Shown: positions 56,335-64,000 of the stretch, piece after piece
Position numbering within the stretch: position 1 is the stretch's first letter
Layout of the letters: every line of letters begins with the position of its first letter
Program-made: the position numbers and the translations under genes
The notes under the pieces: generated by a model
Seen by the model: the letters and a program-made list of their open reading frames with translations, nothing else
Told to the model about the DNA's origin: nothing
Databases searched by the model: none
DNA from: Crocinitomicaceae bacterium
GTDB lineage: Bacteria; Bacteroidota; Bacteroidia; Flavobacteriales_D; Crocinitomicaceae
NCBI GenBank assembly: GCA_029249445.1
Contig: JAQWHI010000018.1
Span: forward strand, 124,001-188,000
DNA: 64,000 nt
Reading direction: 5' to 3'

Positions 56335-56861
56335 TTTTTTTGTTTTTGAGTAATAAAGCATCCTACTGGAGTTGTTTTAACTGTAGCGCTATCTGTTTTA
56401 TTTTGAAGTGCATGTAAAGCGTCAACTAAATCGTTTGTTTGAACGATGGTTTTTCGTTTTCCAATGCGGTAGTAATTATCATCTATACGTCCCTGGTAAT
56501 GCACTGTTTTTGAGCTCGAATTGAACACGACTACCTCAGGCGTAACTGTTGCTCCAAATTTCTGGACAAGGTCGTGTTCCGGATCCAATACCATTGTTGC
56601 AGTGAGTTTGTATTTCTTTTTAAACCGCTCCATTGTTTTGGCATCTGAGAGATCATTTGGAAAAACAAGTATCACTTTGTGTTCCGGATAATCAGCAACA
56701 ATTTGATTTATTTTTGCTGTGTAGAACTGACAGATTGGACATTTTTCTGAGACGAAAAATAGAATTTCTATTGGTCCTTTCTGAGTTTCATTCATTCCTT
56801 TATTGTACGAGAAGTTCGATGCAAGCAGAAGGGGAAGAAGGAGCAGAAGAACTAATTTCAT
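56331..56861 (-). CDS. Exported thioredoxin-like (TlpA/redoxin) protein
   Basis: The 176-residue protein has a signal peptide (MKLVLLLLLPLLLASNFSYN). The thioredoxin-like domain has a CPIC active site in FFVSEKCPICQFYTAKI and cis-Pro in ATVTPEVVVFNSSS. The sheet motif LTATMVLDPEHDLVQKFGA resembles AhpC/TSA-redoxin proteins. Its stop overlaps the start of the copper/haem gene (ATGA). A periplasmic reductant or haem-cysteine reductase role for the cytochrome part is plausible but not shown. Starting at 56861 gives the signal peptide first. Confidence 0.82.
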   Translation of the reverse strand: MKLVLLLLLPLLLASNFSYNKGMNETQKGPIEILFFVSEKCPICQFYTAKINQIVADYPEHKVILVFPNDLSDAKTMERFKKKYKLTATMVLDPEHDLVQKFGATVTPEVVVFNSSSKTVHYQGRIDDNYYRIGKRKTIVQTNDLVDALHALQNKTDSATVKTTPVGCFITQKQKK

Positions 56862-56927
56862 TCTCAAATTTACAAAATTTAAATTTGAACTGTTCGTGGG
56901 GTTCGTGCCCATCATTCAATATTGTTT

Positions 56928-59555
56928 CTATTGTGATATGCTCACCTCTTCTTCCTCATTGATCGGTTTACGAAAAACGACTTGATCATCGAACACATCT
57001 AAAATTACATTTTGACTTGTATCAATGCGGTCTGATAGTAGTGCTTTGGACAATTCATTCATTACATTTTTTTGAATCACACGTTTGATTGGACGTGCTC
57101 CAAAAAAGGGATCGTATCCCATTTCAGCAATCCAATTGAATGCGTCTTCTTTGATAACAAGATTGATGTTTTGTGCTGTTAATTTTTTACGCATCAAATT
57201 CAATTGTATTTTAACAATCTCTTTGATGTCATCTTTTGTAAGCGGTAAAAAAAGTATTGTTTCGTCAATACGATTCAAGAATTCAGGTCGTACAGTTTGT
57301 TTGAGTAATTCCATTACGTCTGTTTTGGCTTTCTTACTTGCTTCTTCAAATTCAGAAATTTTGATGGAATCAAAGTGTTCATGAATAGCATCTGACCCGA
57401 GGTTTGAGGTCATAATGATTATGGTATTTTTAAAATTCACTGTGCGTCCTTTGTTGTCTGTCAATCGTCCATCATCGAGTACTTGAAGAAGAACATTGAA
57501 AACATCTGGATGTGCTTTTTCTATCTCATCCAAAAGAACAATCGAGTAGGGCTTCCGTCTTACAGCCTCAGTTAATTGTCCACCTTCATCGTATCCAACA
57601 TATCCGGGAGGTGCACCCACAAGTCGACTAACTGCATGTTTCTCCTGGAATTCACTCATGTCAATTCGTGTCATTGCATTTTCGTCGTTGAACAAATAAT
57701 CGGCGAGCGATTTTGCGAGCTCGGTTTTCCCGACACCTGTTGTTCCCAGAAAAATAAAGGATCCAATTGGCTTTTTGTCATCTTGAAGTCCGGCACGAGA
57801 CCTTCTCACTGCATCAGACAGTGCTTCAATTGCCTCTTTTTGTCCCACGACACGTTTGGAAAGTTCTTCCTCAAGTTTCAGGAGTTTTACTTTTTCGCTT
57901 TCAATCATTTTACTGACAGGGATTCCTGTCCATTTTGAGACAACCTCAGCAATTTCTTCAGCATCAACTTCCTCTTTGATCATTTTGGAGCCGGATTGAA
58001 TACTTGCAATTTTTTCTTTTGCACCTTCAAGCAGCTGTTCCGATTCTTTAATTCGTCCGTAGCGAATTTCGGCCACCTTTCCAAAGTCGCCGGCTCTCTC
58101 AGCTTGCTCGGCTTCTAATTTGTAACGCTCAATGTTCTCTTTGTTGGTTTGAATCGTATCTACGATGTCTTTTTCTGTTTTCCATTTTGCTTTGAATGCA
58201 TCGCGCTGCTCTGTAAGATCTGCAAGTTCTTTCTCTATGTGGGATACTTTCTTTTTGTCTTTCTCGCGTTTGATCGCTTCCTTTTCGATTTCAAGCTGCA
58301 TAATTTTTCGCTCAATTTCATCGAGTTCTTCTGGCTTTGAATTGATTTCCATGCGTAATTTAGAGGCTGCTTCGTCAATTAGATCAATCGCCTTATCTGG
58401 TAAATGACGTTCTGTAATGTAACGTTGAGAAAGTTCTACTGCATTGATAATTGCAGCATCTTTGATCAATACCTTGTGGTGATTTTCGTATTTCTCTTTG
58501 ATTCCTCGCAATATCGAGACAGCATCTTCTGTGGTGGGTTCGTCAACCAAAACAGTTTGGAATCGCCGAACGAGTGCTTTGTCCTTTTCAAAGTATTTTT
58601 GATATTCGTTAAGTGTAGTAGCTCCAACTGCTCTTAGTTCACCACGCGCTAGTGCTGGCTTTAAAATGTTTGCCGCATCCATTGCACCTTCACCTCCGCC
58701 ACCTGCGCCAACAAGTGTGTGTATTTCATCTATAAAAAGAATGATTTCTCCCTCTGCTTTCGTAACTTCTTTAATCACTGCTTTGAGCCGTTCTTCAAAT
58801 TCCCCTTTGTATTTGGCACCAGCAATTAAAGCGCCCATGTCAAGTGAATATACGACTTTTGATTGTAGGTTTTCCGGAATGTCACCTTCTATAATTCGGT
58901 GTGCAATTCCTTCGGCAATTGCAGTTTTACCAACACCCGGCTCTCCAATTAAAATAGGATTGTTTTTTGTTCTTCGAGTGAGTATTTGTAGTACCCGTCG
59001 AATTTCATCGTCACGACCGATTACGGGATCTAATTTCCCTTCTTTGGCCAGAGCGTTTAAGTTTTTCGCGTATTTTTCTAACGATTTGTAGTTGTTTTCG
59101 GAGCTGTTTGAAGTGACGTGCTCACCATTTCGTAATTCCATAATTGCAGATTTAAGGTTCTTTTTATTGATGCCATTGTCGCGTAATAATTGTCCAATGG
59201 AGTCAGAGGATGCGACCATTGCGTAGAGCAAAAGCTCTATGGATACATACTCATCTCCAAATTTTTTCAATTCTGTAAATGCATTGATGAGAGTTGCATT
59301 CATTTCTTTGGACATATACATTTGACCACCAGATACTTTCGAGTAATGTTCTAAGATACGGTTCAATGCAGTTTCGAGTAGTGAAGAGTTGACCTTCAAT
59401 TGATCGAGTAGGTATGGGGTCACATCTTTGTCCTGCGAAAGTAATGCTCTTAATACATGGCCCGATTCAATCGATTGATTCCCATTTTCATGGGCCAATT
59501 GTTGAGCATATTGTAGTATTTCCTGAGTTTTAAGTGTGAGTTTGTTGAGATCCAT
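56928..59555 (-). CDS. clpB: Protein disaggregase ClpB
   Basis: ClpB dissolves protein aggregates together with DnaK. The 875-residue protein has an N-terminal Clp domain, AAA1 ([34 protein letters not shown]) and a long coiled-coil M domain (about 400-530; [21 protein letters not shown]). AAA2 ([28 protein letters not shown]) follows. The M domain and the lack of a ClpP-binding loop make it ClpB rather than ClpC. Both ClpB and ClpC are in this window. Confidence 0.96.
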   Translation of the reverse strand: MDLNKLTLKTQEILQYAQQLAHENGNQSIESGHVLRALLSQDKDVTPYLLDQLKVNSSLLETALNRILEHYSKVSGGQMYMSKEMNATLINAFTELKKFGDEYVSIELLLYAMVASSDSIGQLLRDNGINKKNLKSAIMELRNGEHVTSNSSENNYKSLEKYAKNLNALAKEGKLDPVIGRDDEIRRVLQILTRRTKNNPILIGEPGVGKTAIAEGIAHRIIEGDIPENLQSKVVYSLDMGALIAGAKYKGEFEERLKAVIKEVTKAEGEIILFIDEIHTLVGAGGGGEGAMDAANILKPALARGELRAVGATTLNEYQKYFEKDKALVRRFQTVLVDEPTTEDAVSILRGIKEKYENHHKVLIKDAAIINAVELSQRYITERHLPDKAIDLIDEAASKLRMEINSKPEELDEIERKIMQLEIEKEAIKREKDKKKVSHIEKELADLTEQRDAFKAKWKTEKDIVDTIQTNKENIERYKLEAEQAERAGDFGKVAEIRYGRIKESEQLLEGAKEKIASIQSGSKMIKEEVDAEEIAEVVSKWTGIPVSKMIESEKVKLLKLEEELSKRVVGQKEAIEALSDAVRRSRAGLQDDKKPIGSFIFLGTTGVGKTELAKSLADYLFNDENAMTRIDMSEFQEKHAVSRLVGAPPGYVGYDEGGQLTEAVRRKPYSIVLLDEIEKAHPDVFNVLLQVLDDGRLTDNKGRTVNFKNTIIIMTSNLGSDAIHEHFDSIKISEFEEASKKAKTDVMELLKQTVRPEFLNRIDETILFLPLTKDDIKEIVKIQLNLMRKKLTAQNINLVIKEDAFNWIAEMGYDPFFGARPIKRVIQKNVMNELSKALLSDRIDTSQNVILDVFDDQVVFRKPINEEEEVSISQ

Positions 59556-59734
59556 TTTACAGTTCTTTTACTTTCTTGGCGTCAATTTTTGGACCAATTG
59601 ATTCTTGGCTTTCAAAAACGGAAAAAATGACACTTCACACGAGACTAGTCTGTCATTTTGTCCTATTAACAGTAGCTTACAGAGGTTATTAACAATTAAA
59701 ATTGATGTTTTCAACAGTTTTTGTAACTTGTATT

Positions 59735-59742
59735 TAATTTTG
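59735..59742 (+). promoter_or_regulatory. -7 element (TAATTTTG) of the glucosaminidase gene
   Basis: TAATTTTG matches TAnnTTTG and lies about 30 bases before the ATG at 59773. No -33 box is clear. The 217-base gap to divergent clpB has no gene. Confidence 0.55.
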
Positions 59743-59772
59743 TCGTACAAAAAAACCAAACAATACCGGGTT

Positions 59773-60687
59773 ATGAAAGCAGTAATTACATCGTTATCAT
59801 TTTTGTTCATTGGTTCGAGTTTTGGAGGCGCTCGCATTTCCAAAGCCGAGTATGTCGGGCAGTGGAAAGAAACAGCTATTCAGCAAATGATTCTGCATAA
59901 GATTCCGGCAAGCATTACATTGGCTCAAGGAATTTTGGAAAGTGCCAGTGGCAATTCCACCTTGGCAATTCAAGGGAAAAATCACTTTGGTATCAAATGT
60001 CATGGATGGACTGGGGATAAAATCTATTTAGATGACGATAAGAAAGACGAATGTTTTCGGGTTTATGCATCTGCAGCAGATTCGTATTCCGATCATTCTG
60101 CCTTTCTGAAAAAATACGAGCGCTATGCATTTTTGTTTTCCTACGACAATACGGATTACAAGTCATGGGCAAAGGGTTTAAAAAAGGCCGGATACGCTAC
60201 GAATCCCAAGTATCCTGATTTACTTATAGGTATTATCGAAGATTTAAATTTAAGTCAATACGATAAAGCGGAGAATCCTGAGTCGTACTTCTCTCCGAAA
60301 TTACTGGCTGCTTCAAAGGCCGATTACAATACGCACAAAGTGCATATGCATGAAACTAATGTTCCATTCATTATTGCTCAAAAAGGTGATACCTATTACA
60401 AGGTTTCTAAAGAATTTAGGTTGACTTTATCGCAATTGTACAAGTACAACAATTTCTGTGCTTCAAAAGATGTCCTAGAGGTTGGAGATGTTGTATACAT
60501 TCGTCCGATTAAAATGACACGTCTTCTACATAAGAAAGAAGTTGTTGCATCAAGCCAGATGTCGCTTGAAGAGTTTTCGCAGGTCCATGCGGTGCGCAAG
60601 AAAGTATTGATGCGTTTGAACAAGATGAACGCTACTGATACAATTTTTAAAGGTGATGTAATCGTTTTGGGTAGAGGCTTATTTTAG
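59773..60687 (+). CDS. Secreted glucosaminidase-type peptidoglycan hydrolase with LysM
   Basis: The 304-residue protein has a signal peptide (MKAVITSLSFLFIGSSFGGA). An FlgJ/GH73-like glucosaminidase domain follows (KIPASITLAQGILESASGNS, NHFGIKCHGWTGDKIY, DSYSDHSAFLKKYERYAFLF, WAKGLKKAGYATNPKY). The catalytic Glu is in ILESASG. One clear LysM (FIIAQKGDTYYKVSKEFRL, residues about 197-240) binds glycan strands, and a second, degenerate repeat may be near SQVHAVRKKVLMRLN. It cuts the cell-wall glycan backbone. A terminator follows. Confidence 0.92.
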   Translation: MKAVITSLSFLFIGSSFGGARISKAEYVGQWKETAIQQMILHKIPASITLAQGILESASGNSTLAIQGKNHFGIKCHGWTGDKIYLDDDKKDECFRVYASAADSYSDHSAFLKKYERYAFLFSYDNTDYKSWAKGLKKAGYATNPKYPDLLIGIIEDLNLSQYDKAENPESYFSPKLLAASKADYNTHKVHMHETNVPFIIAQKGDTYYKVSKEFRLTLSQLYKYNNFCASKDVLEVGDVVYIRPIKMTRLLHKKEVVASSQMSLEEFSQVHAVRKKVLMRLNKMNATDTIFKGDVIVLGRGLF

Positions 60688-60717
60688 ATTATTCCCTTTG
60701 TCATAAGAGGTTATAAG

Positions 60718-60743
60718 GCTATGGTAAACCCCATAGCTTTTTT
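60718..60743 (+). terminator. Intrinsic terminator after the glucosaminidase gene
   Basis: The stem GCTATGG/CCATAGC with loop TAAACC is followed by T6, about 30 bases after the stop. Confidence 0.88.
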
Positions 60744-60840
60744 GTTTCCAATTACTTTACGTGGAACTCCTAACAAATGAGAGGAGTATATCAATTCTTA
60801 TTGCTAAATTAGTGGTTCTAAACCTTTTTAACTTTAAACT

Positions 60841-62370
60841 ATGAAGCCGTCCACGGAACTGTTTAAACTAATTACCTCACTCACAAAGTCAGAAAAGCGA
60901 TTCTTTAAATTGACCTCATCTCTTCAATCTGGCGAAAAAAATTACTTAAAAATTTTCGATTACATCGAGATACAAGAGTCGTACGATGAATATGCTCTAA
61001 AAGAAGAATTTAAGGGGCAGAATTTTATCAAACACTTGCCATCGGAAAAAAAATCATTTGTACCGATTGATTATCAGAAGTTTACGCGCATATTACGGCG
61101 ATTATACTGTCAGTAGCGCTTTGAAGCAAGAGATTAAAAATGTAGAAATTCTTTACAACAAAGCACTTTACAAAGAATGTGAAAAATTTGTTACTCGGGC
61201 GAAGCAATCAGCTAAAAAACATGAAAAGTTCTACTATTGGTACGAGTTGATTGGATGGGAGAAGAAATTAATTGAGTTGGCTTATGAGTCGGGAGTTTTC
61301 AGTTTGGACTTGGATCGACTTGTCGCTGAGGAGGAGCATGTAATTTCAAAGCTTAGAAATTTGGCAGAGTACACAGTAATATATTCCAAGATCAATTTCG
61401 TTTTTCGGTCGGGTGGTTTTACAAGAAATGAAGAGGAGCGAAAAGTTGTTCGAAGGATTCAAAATTGCCACCTAATAAAGGGAGAAAATACGGCACTCTC
61501 TATTAAAGCTGCATCCATCTGTTATTATATAAAAGGCTTATGTGCGGCGACAAACAGGGATTATGAATTTGCATTTCAGTATTTCAATAAAACACGTGAA
61601 ATTTTAGATGCCAATCCGGACATTAAATTGGATACGGGACAACGTTATGTGAACACCTTGTTTCATTTGTTGCGCTGTCATATCGACAACAATAAGTTTG
61701 ATGAGGCAAAAAAAATGATTCGTGAGATTCGCAGTCTAAAAGGAAAGAAGGGCTTCAACTTTGTTAATATTTCTGTGCGTATTTTTGCCAATACTGCTTA
61801 TCAGGAATTGACAATGTACAACAAGATGGGGAAGTTTAATAAAAGTGTAAGATTGTTGAAGGAAGTTGAAAAAAACAGCAAAAATATGCAGATAACATAA
61901 GCAAAGAGATGCATGTCCTACTGACTTATGCCAAGGCATACAGTTATTTTGGTGTGGGAAATTATAGAGAATCACTACATTATTTAAATCAAGTAATTAA
62001 TGACAAGGAGCAGAACTTGAGACAAGATATTTATAGTTTCTCGCGCATCTTTAATGTTGTGCTTCATTTCGAGTTGAGGAATTACGAGTTTTTGGAATAT
62101 GTGGTAAAATCAACCAACCGTTATTTAAGAAGACAAAATCGTGAATGTCAAATTGAAAATATTTGTGCAAAACGGATTAAAAAATTAGCGAAGACGGTTG
62201 ATTACAATAAGCGTGTCGCTCTTTTGCAACGGATGGATTCAGAGGTTACAGAATTGCTTAAGAACCAAAACGAGTGTGTAGTTTTGGAGTATTTCAATAT
62301 CTCTGCTTGGATCAAGAGCAAGCTAAATAAGGTGTCCTATAAGGATCAGATTGTAAGGGAGCATAAATAA
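60841..62370 (+). pseudogene. Helical-repeat (TPR-like) Bacteroidota family protein broken by two frameshifts
   Basis: Three pieces read as one 1.5-kb gene. Piece 1 is MKPSTELFKLITSLTKSEKRFFKLTSS to KHLPSEK. Piece 2 is NHLYRLIIRSLRAYYG to LLKEVEKNSKN. Piece 3 is ADNISKEMHVLLTYAKAYSYFG to the end. I know the family as a multi-copy Bacteroidota type with LxKSEKRFFKL and EKNxLYxLI. The first break is an A8 run (61046-61053), where seven A would give the family sequence SEKNHLY. The second falls at A7/A5 runs (61869-61884), where one more A restores the frame. Both lesions sit at homopolymers, so sequencing error, slippage or decay are all possible. Function is unknown. Confidence 0.8.
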
Positions 62371-62394
62371 GCGCAGATATCACCTATATTTTTC

Positions 62395-62402
62395 TACTTT
62401 TG
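62395..62402 (+). promoter_or_regulatory. -7 element (TACTTTTG) of proS
   Basis: TACTTTTG matches TAnnTTTG and ends 28 bases before the proS ATG. No -33 TTG is visible at 19-21 bases. Confidence 0.5.
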
Positions 62403-62430
62403 CTGTCTTAAAAATGCATTCTTTTTAAAT

Positions 62431-63909
62431 ATGGCGCAAAAATTTACAACGAGAGAAGAAGATTATTCGAAATGGTACAATGAAATCGTTTCAAGAGCTG
62501 ATCTTGCTGAACATTCAGATGTGAAGGGTTGTATGGTGATAAAGCCTTACGGTTATGCCATCTGGGAAAAAATGAAAGAAGTGTTGGACGCAAAGTTCAA
62601 AGAAACTGGGCATTCAAATGCCTATTTCCCCGTATTTATTCCGAAACGTTTGTTTGAGGCTGAAGAGAAGAATGCTGAAGGCTTTGCAAAGGAATGTGCT
62701 GTTGTTACGCACTATCGTCTCAAAGGAGATCCAAATGAAAAAGGGAAGTTAATTGTTGATCCAGAAGCCAAATTGGAAGAAGAGTTGATTGTGCGCCCAA
62801 CGAGTGAAGCGATCATATGGAATACCTACAAGAAATGGATACAGTCGTATCGCGATTTGCCAATTTTGATCAATCAATGGGCAAATGTTGTACGATGGGA
62901 AATGCGAACTCGAATTTTTCTTAGAACGGCCGAATTTTTATGGCAAGAAGGACATACGGCACATCAATCAAAGGCTGAGGCACTAGAAGAGACAGAACAA
63001 ATGAATACGGTTTATGCAGATTTTGCAGAACAATTCATGGCCATGCCTGTTATTAAAGGGTTGAAGTCAGACAGTGAGCGGTTCGCAGGAGCAGAGGAGA
63101 CGTATTGTATTGAAGCGATGATGCAAGATGGGAAGGCACTTCAAGCGGGTACTTCGCATTTCTTAGGTCAGAATTTCGCCAAGGCATTTGATGTCAAGTT
63201 TACGGACAAGGATGGAAAGAAAGATTACGTTTGGGCAACATCTTGGGGTGTATCGACGCGTCTGATGGGCGCCTTAATTATGACGCATTCAGACGATGCA
63301 GGACTTGTATTGCCTCCAAAGTTAGCACCAATACAAGTGGTTGCAGTGCCGATATACAAGACAAACGAAGATTTATTGGCAATCTCCGAACGTATGAATG
63401 AATTGGCTGAAAAACTCAGAGGAAAAGGCATTTCGTTTAAATTCGATGATGATGACAACCGCCGACCAGGATGGAAGTTTGCTGAATATGAGTCGAAAGG
63501 AGTTCCTGTTCGTTTGGCGTTGGGGCCGAGAGACTTGAGCAATGGCAAGATTGAAGTGGCACGGCGTGATGAGAAAACGAAAGAGGTAGTCGATTTTGAA
63601 GGTGTTGAAGCATATATTGTGAATTTACTCGAAGAGATTCAAAGCAATTTATTGAACAAAGCTTTGGATTTTAGAGAAAAGAACATGCGCACCATTGACT
63701 CCTACGAAGATTTCAAAGAAAGAATTGATTCGGAAGGTGGGTTTTTTCTTGCGCATTGGGACGGTACCGAAGCGACCGAGGAAAAAATTAAAAATGAAAC
63801 CAAAGCGACCATTCGTTGCATACCATTTGATAGGGAAGAAGAGCAAGGGGTTTGCATGGTGACAGGAAAACCATCGGCGGGTCGTGTGGTTTTTGCGAAA
63901 TCTTATTAA
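62431..63909 (+). CDS. proS: Prolyl-tRNA synthetase, eukaryote/archaeal-type (ProS type 3)
   Basis: ProRS charges tRNA-Pro. The 492-residue protein is the short form without an editing insertion. Class II motif 1 region is [16 protein letters not shown]. Motif 2 is [25 protein letters not shown] with its Arg and Glu. Motif 3 is in [19 protein letters not shown]. An anticodon-binding domain ([31 protein letters not shown]) and a C-terminal zinc-like domain end it, finishing [11 protein letters not shown] new ATG follows one base later. Confidence 0.96.
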   Translation: MAQKFTTREEDYSKWYNEIVSRADLAEHSDVKGCMVIKPYGYAIWEKMKEVLDAKFKETGHSNAYFPVFIPKRLFEAEEKNAEGFAKECAVVTHYRLKGDPNEKGKLIVDPEAKLEEELIVRPTSEAIIWNTYKKWIQSYRDLPILINQWANVVRWEMRTRIFLRTAEFLWQEGHTAHQSKAEALEETEQMNTVYADFAEQFMAMPVIKGLKSDSERFAGAEETYCIEAMMQDGKALQAGTSHFLGQNFAKAFDVKFTDKDGKKDYVWATSWGVSTRLMGALIMTHSDDAGLVLPPKLAPIQVVAVPIYKTNEDLLAISERMNELAEKLRGKGISFKFDDDDNRRPGWKFAEYESKGVPVRLALGPRDLSNGKIEVARRDEKTKEVVDFEGVEAYIVNLLEEIQSNLLNKALDFREKNMRTIDSYEDFKERIDSEGGFFLAHWDGTEATEEKIKNETKATIRCIPFDREEEQGVCMVTGKPSAGRVVFAKSY

Positions 63910-63910
63910 G

Positions 63911-64000
63911 ATGAAAAAGAGTGACTTGAGATCAGGTATTGTTGACTTATTGGTCAATAAAGCAGCGGTAAAGCAGGATGTGGCTGATTATTCAGAAAAA
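63911..64000 (+). CDS. Partial hypothetical protein (3' end outside window)
   Basis: An ATG lies one base after the proS stop and 30 codons are open to the window edge (MKKSDLRSGIVDLLVNKAAV and on). It is likely cotranscribed with proS. The visible part is a charged helix-like N-terminus with no signal peptide. I do not recognise it, and too little is present for a function. Confidence 0.55.
   Translation, partial: MKKSDLRSGIVDLLVNKAAVKQDVADYSEK

Overview
The window is a contiguous piece of chromosome from a member of the Bacteroidota, most likely order Flavobacteriales and near Crocinitomicaceae/Cryomorphaceae. The sequence evidence is type IX secretion (T9SS) C-terminal signals of type A and type B, SprB-type repeats, promoters of the form TAnnTTTG, Bacteroidota-typical families (YfhO, DUF4834, the periplasmic protein usually misnamed 'asparagine synthetase B', a KSEKRFFKL-type helical-repeat protein), and pdhA-pdhC without pdhB. 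Most of the window is ordinary housekeeping sequence. I saw no insertion sequence, integrase, prophage module, CRISPR array, rRNA or tRNA.

Layout. 1-9.5 kb: 3' part of gyrB, a periplasmic amidotransferase-like protein, dnaB, two tRNA-modification genes (mnmD, mtaB), cdd and pdhA-pdhC. 9.5-14.2 kb: a tandem pair of small membrane proteins, one copy broken by an amber codon, then a secreted protein coupled to an M1 aminopeptidase, a universal stress protein and a truncated secreted protein. 14.3-19.3 kb: a worn accessory zone holding a 5'-truncated SprB-repeat T9SS protein, dinB with higher GC than its neighbours, and a Kelch-TM protein broken by two nonsense codons and two frameshifts. 19.4-24.5 kb: ssrA (tmRNA) with a hairpin cluster behind it, an RRM protein, recR, smpB, a membrane DnaJ-like protein overlapping menE, and a thioredoxin. 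24.6-36.5 kb: rpsA, a TPR protein, gyrA, clpC, a MORN-repeat protein, murQ and a phosphoribosyltransferase. 36.8-43 kb: carB, a DUF4834 protein and YfhO. 43-50.8 kb: a surface-glycan block with a glycosyltransferase-like protein, a flippase, and four genes resembling legionaminic-acid enzymes (LegF, PtmE, LegC, LegB). 50.8-64 kb: a DUF1573 lipoprotein, a C-terminal processing protease, an NlpC/P60 hydrolase, a secreted cytochrome c/copper monooxygenase-like protein coupled to a thioredoxin-like protein, clpB, a glucosaminidase-LysM protein, a frameshifted helical-repeat gene, proS and the start of one more gene.

Functional links. SmpB and tmRNA (trans-translation) lie 1.7 kb apart. ClpB and ClpC cover protein disaggregation and degradation, and both gyrase subunits are present about 27 kb apart. 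LegB, LegC, PtmE and LegF would make only the first and last steps of a CMP-nonulosonate pathway; the acetyltransferase, hydrolysing epimerase and synthase are not here. The least ordinary intact gene is the secreted protein at 54724-56334. It combines a CxxCH haem site, a full set of PHM-type copper ligands and a T9SS type A tail.

No clearly new multi-gene system was found. The best leads are that copper/haem protein, the incomplete nonulosonate set beside a large unassigned transferase, and a cluster of genes disrupted by single-base changes, several of them at homopolymers.
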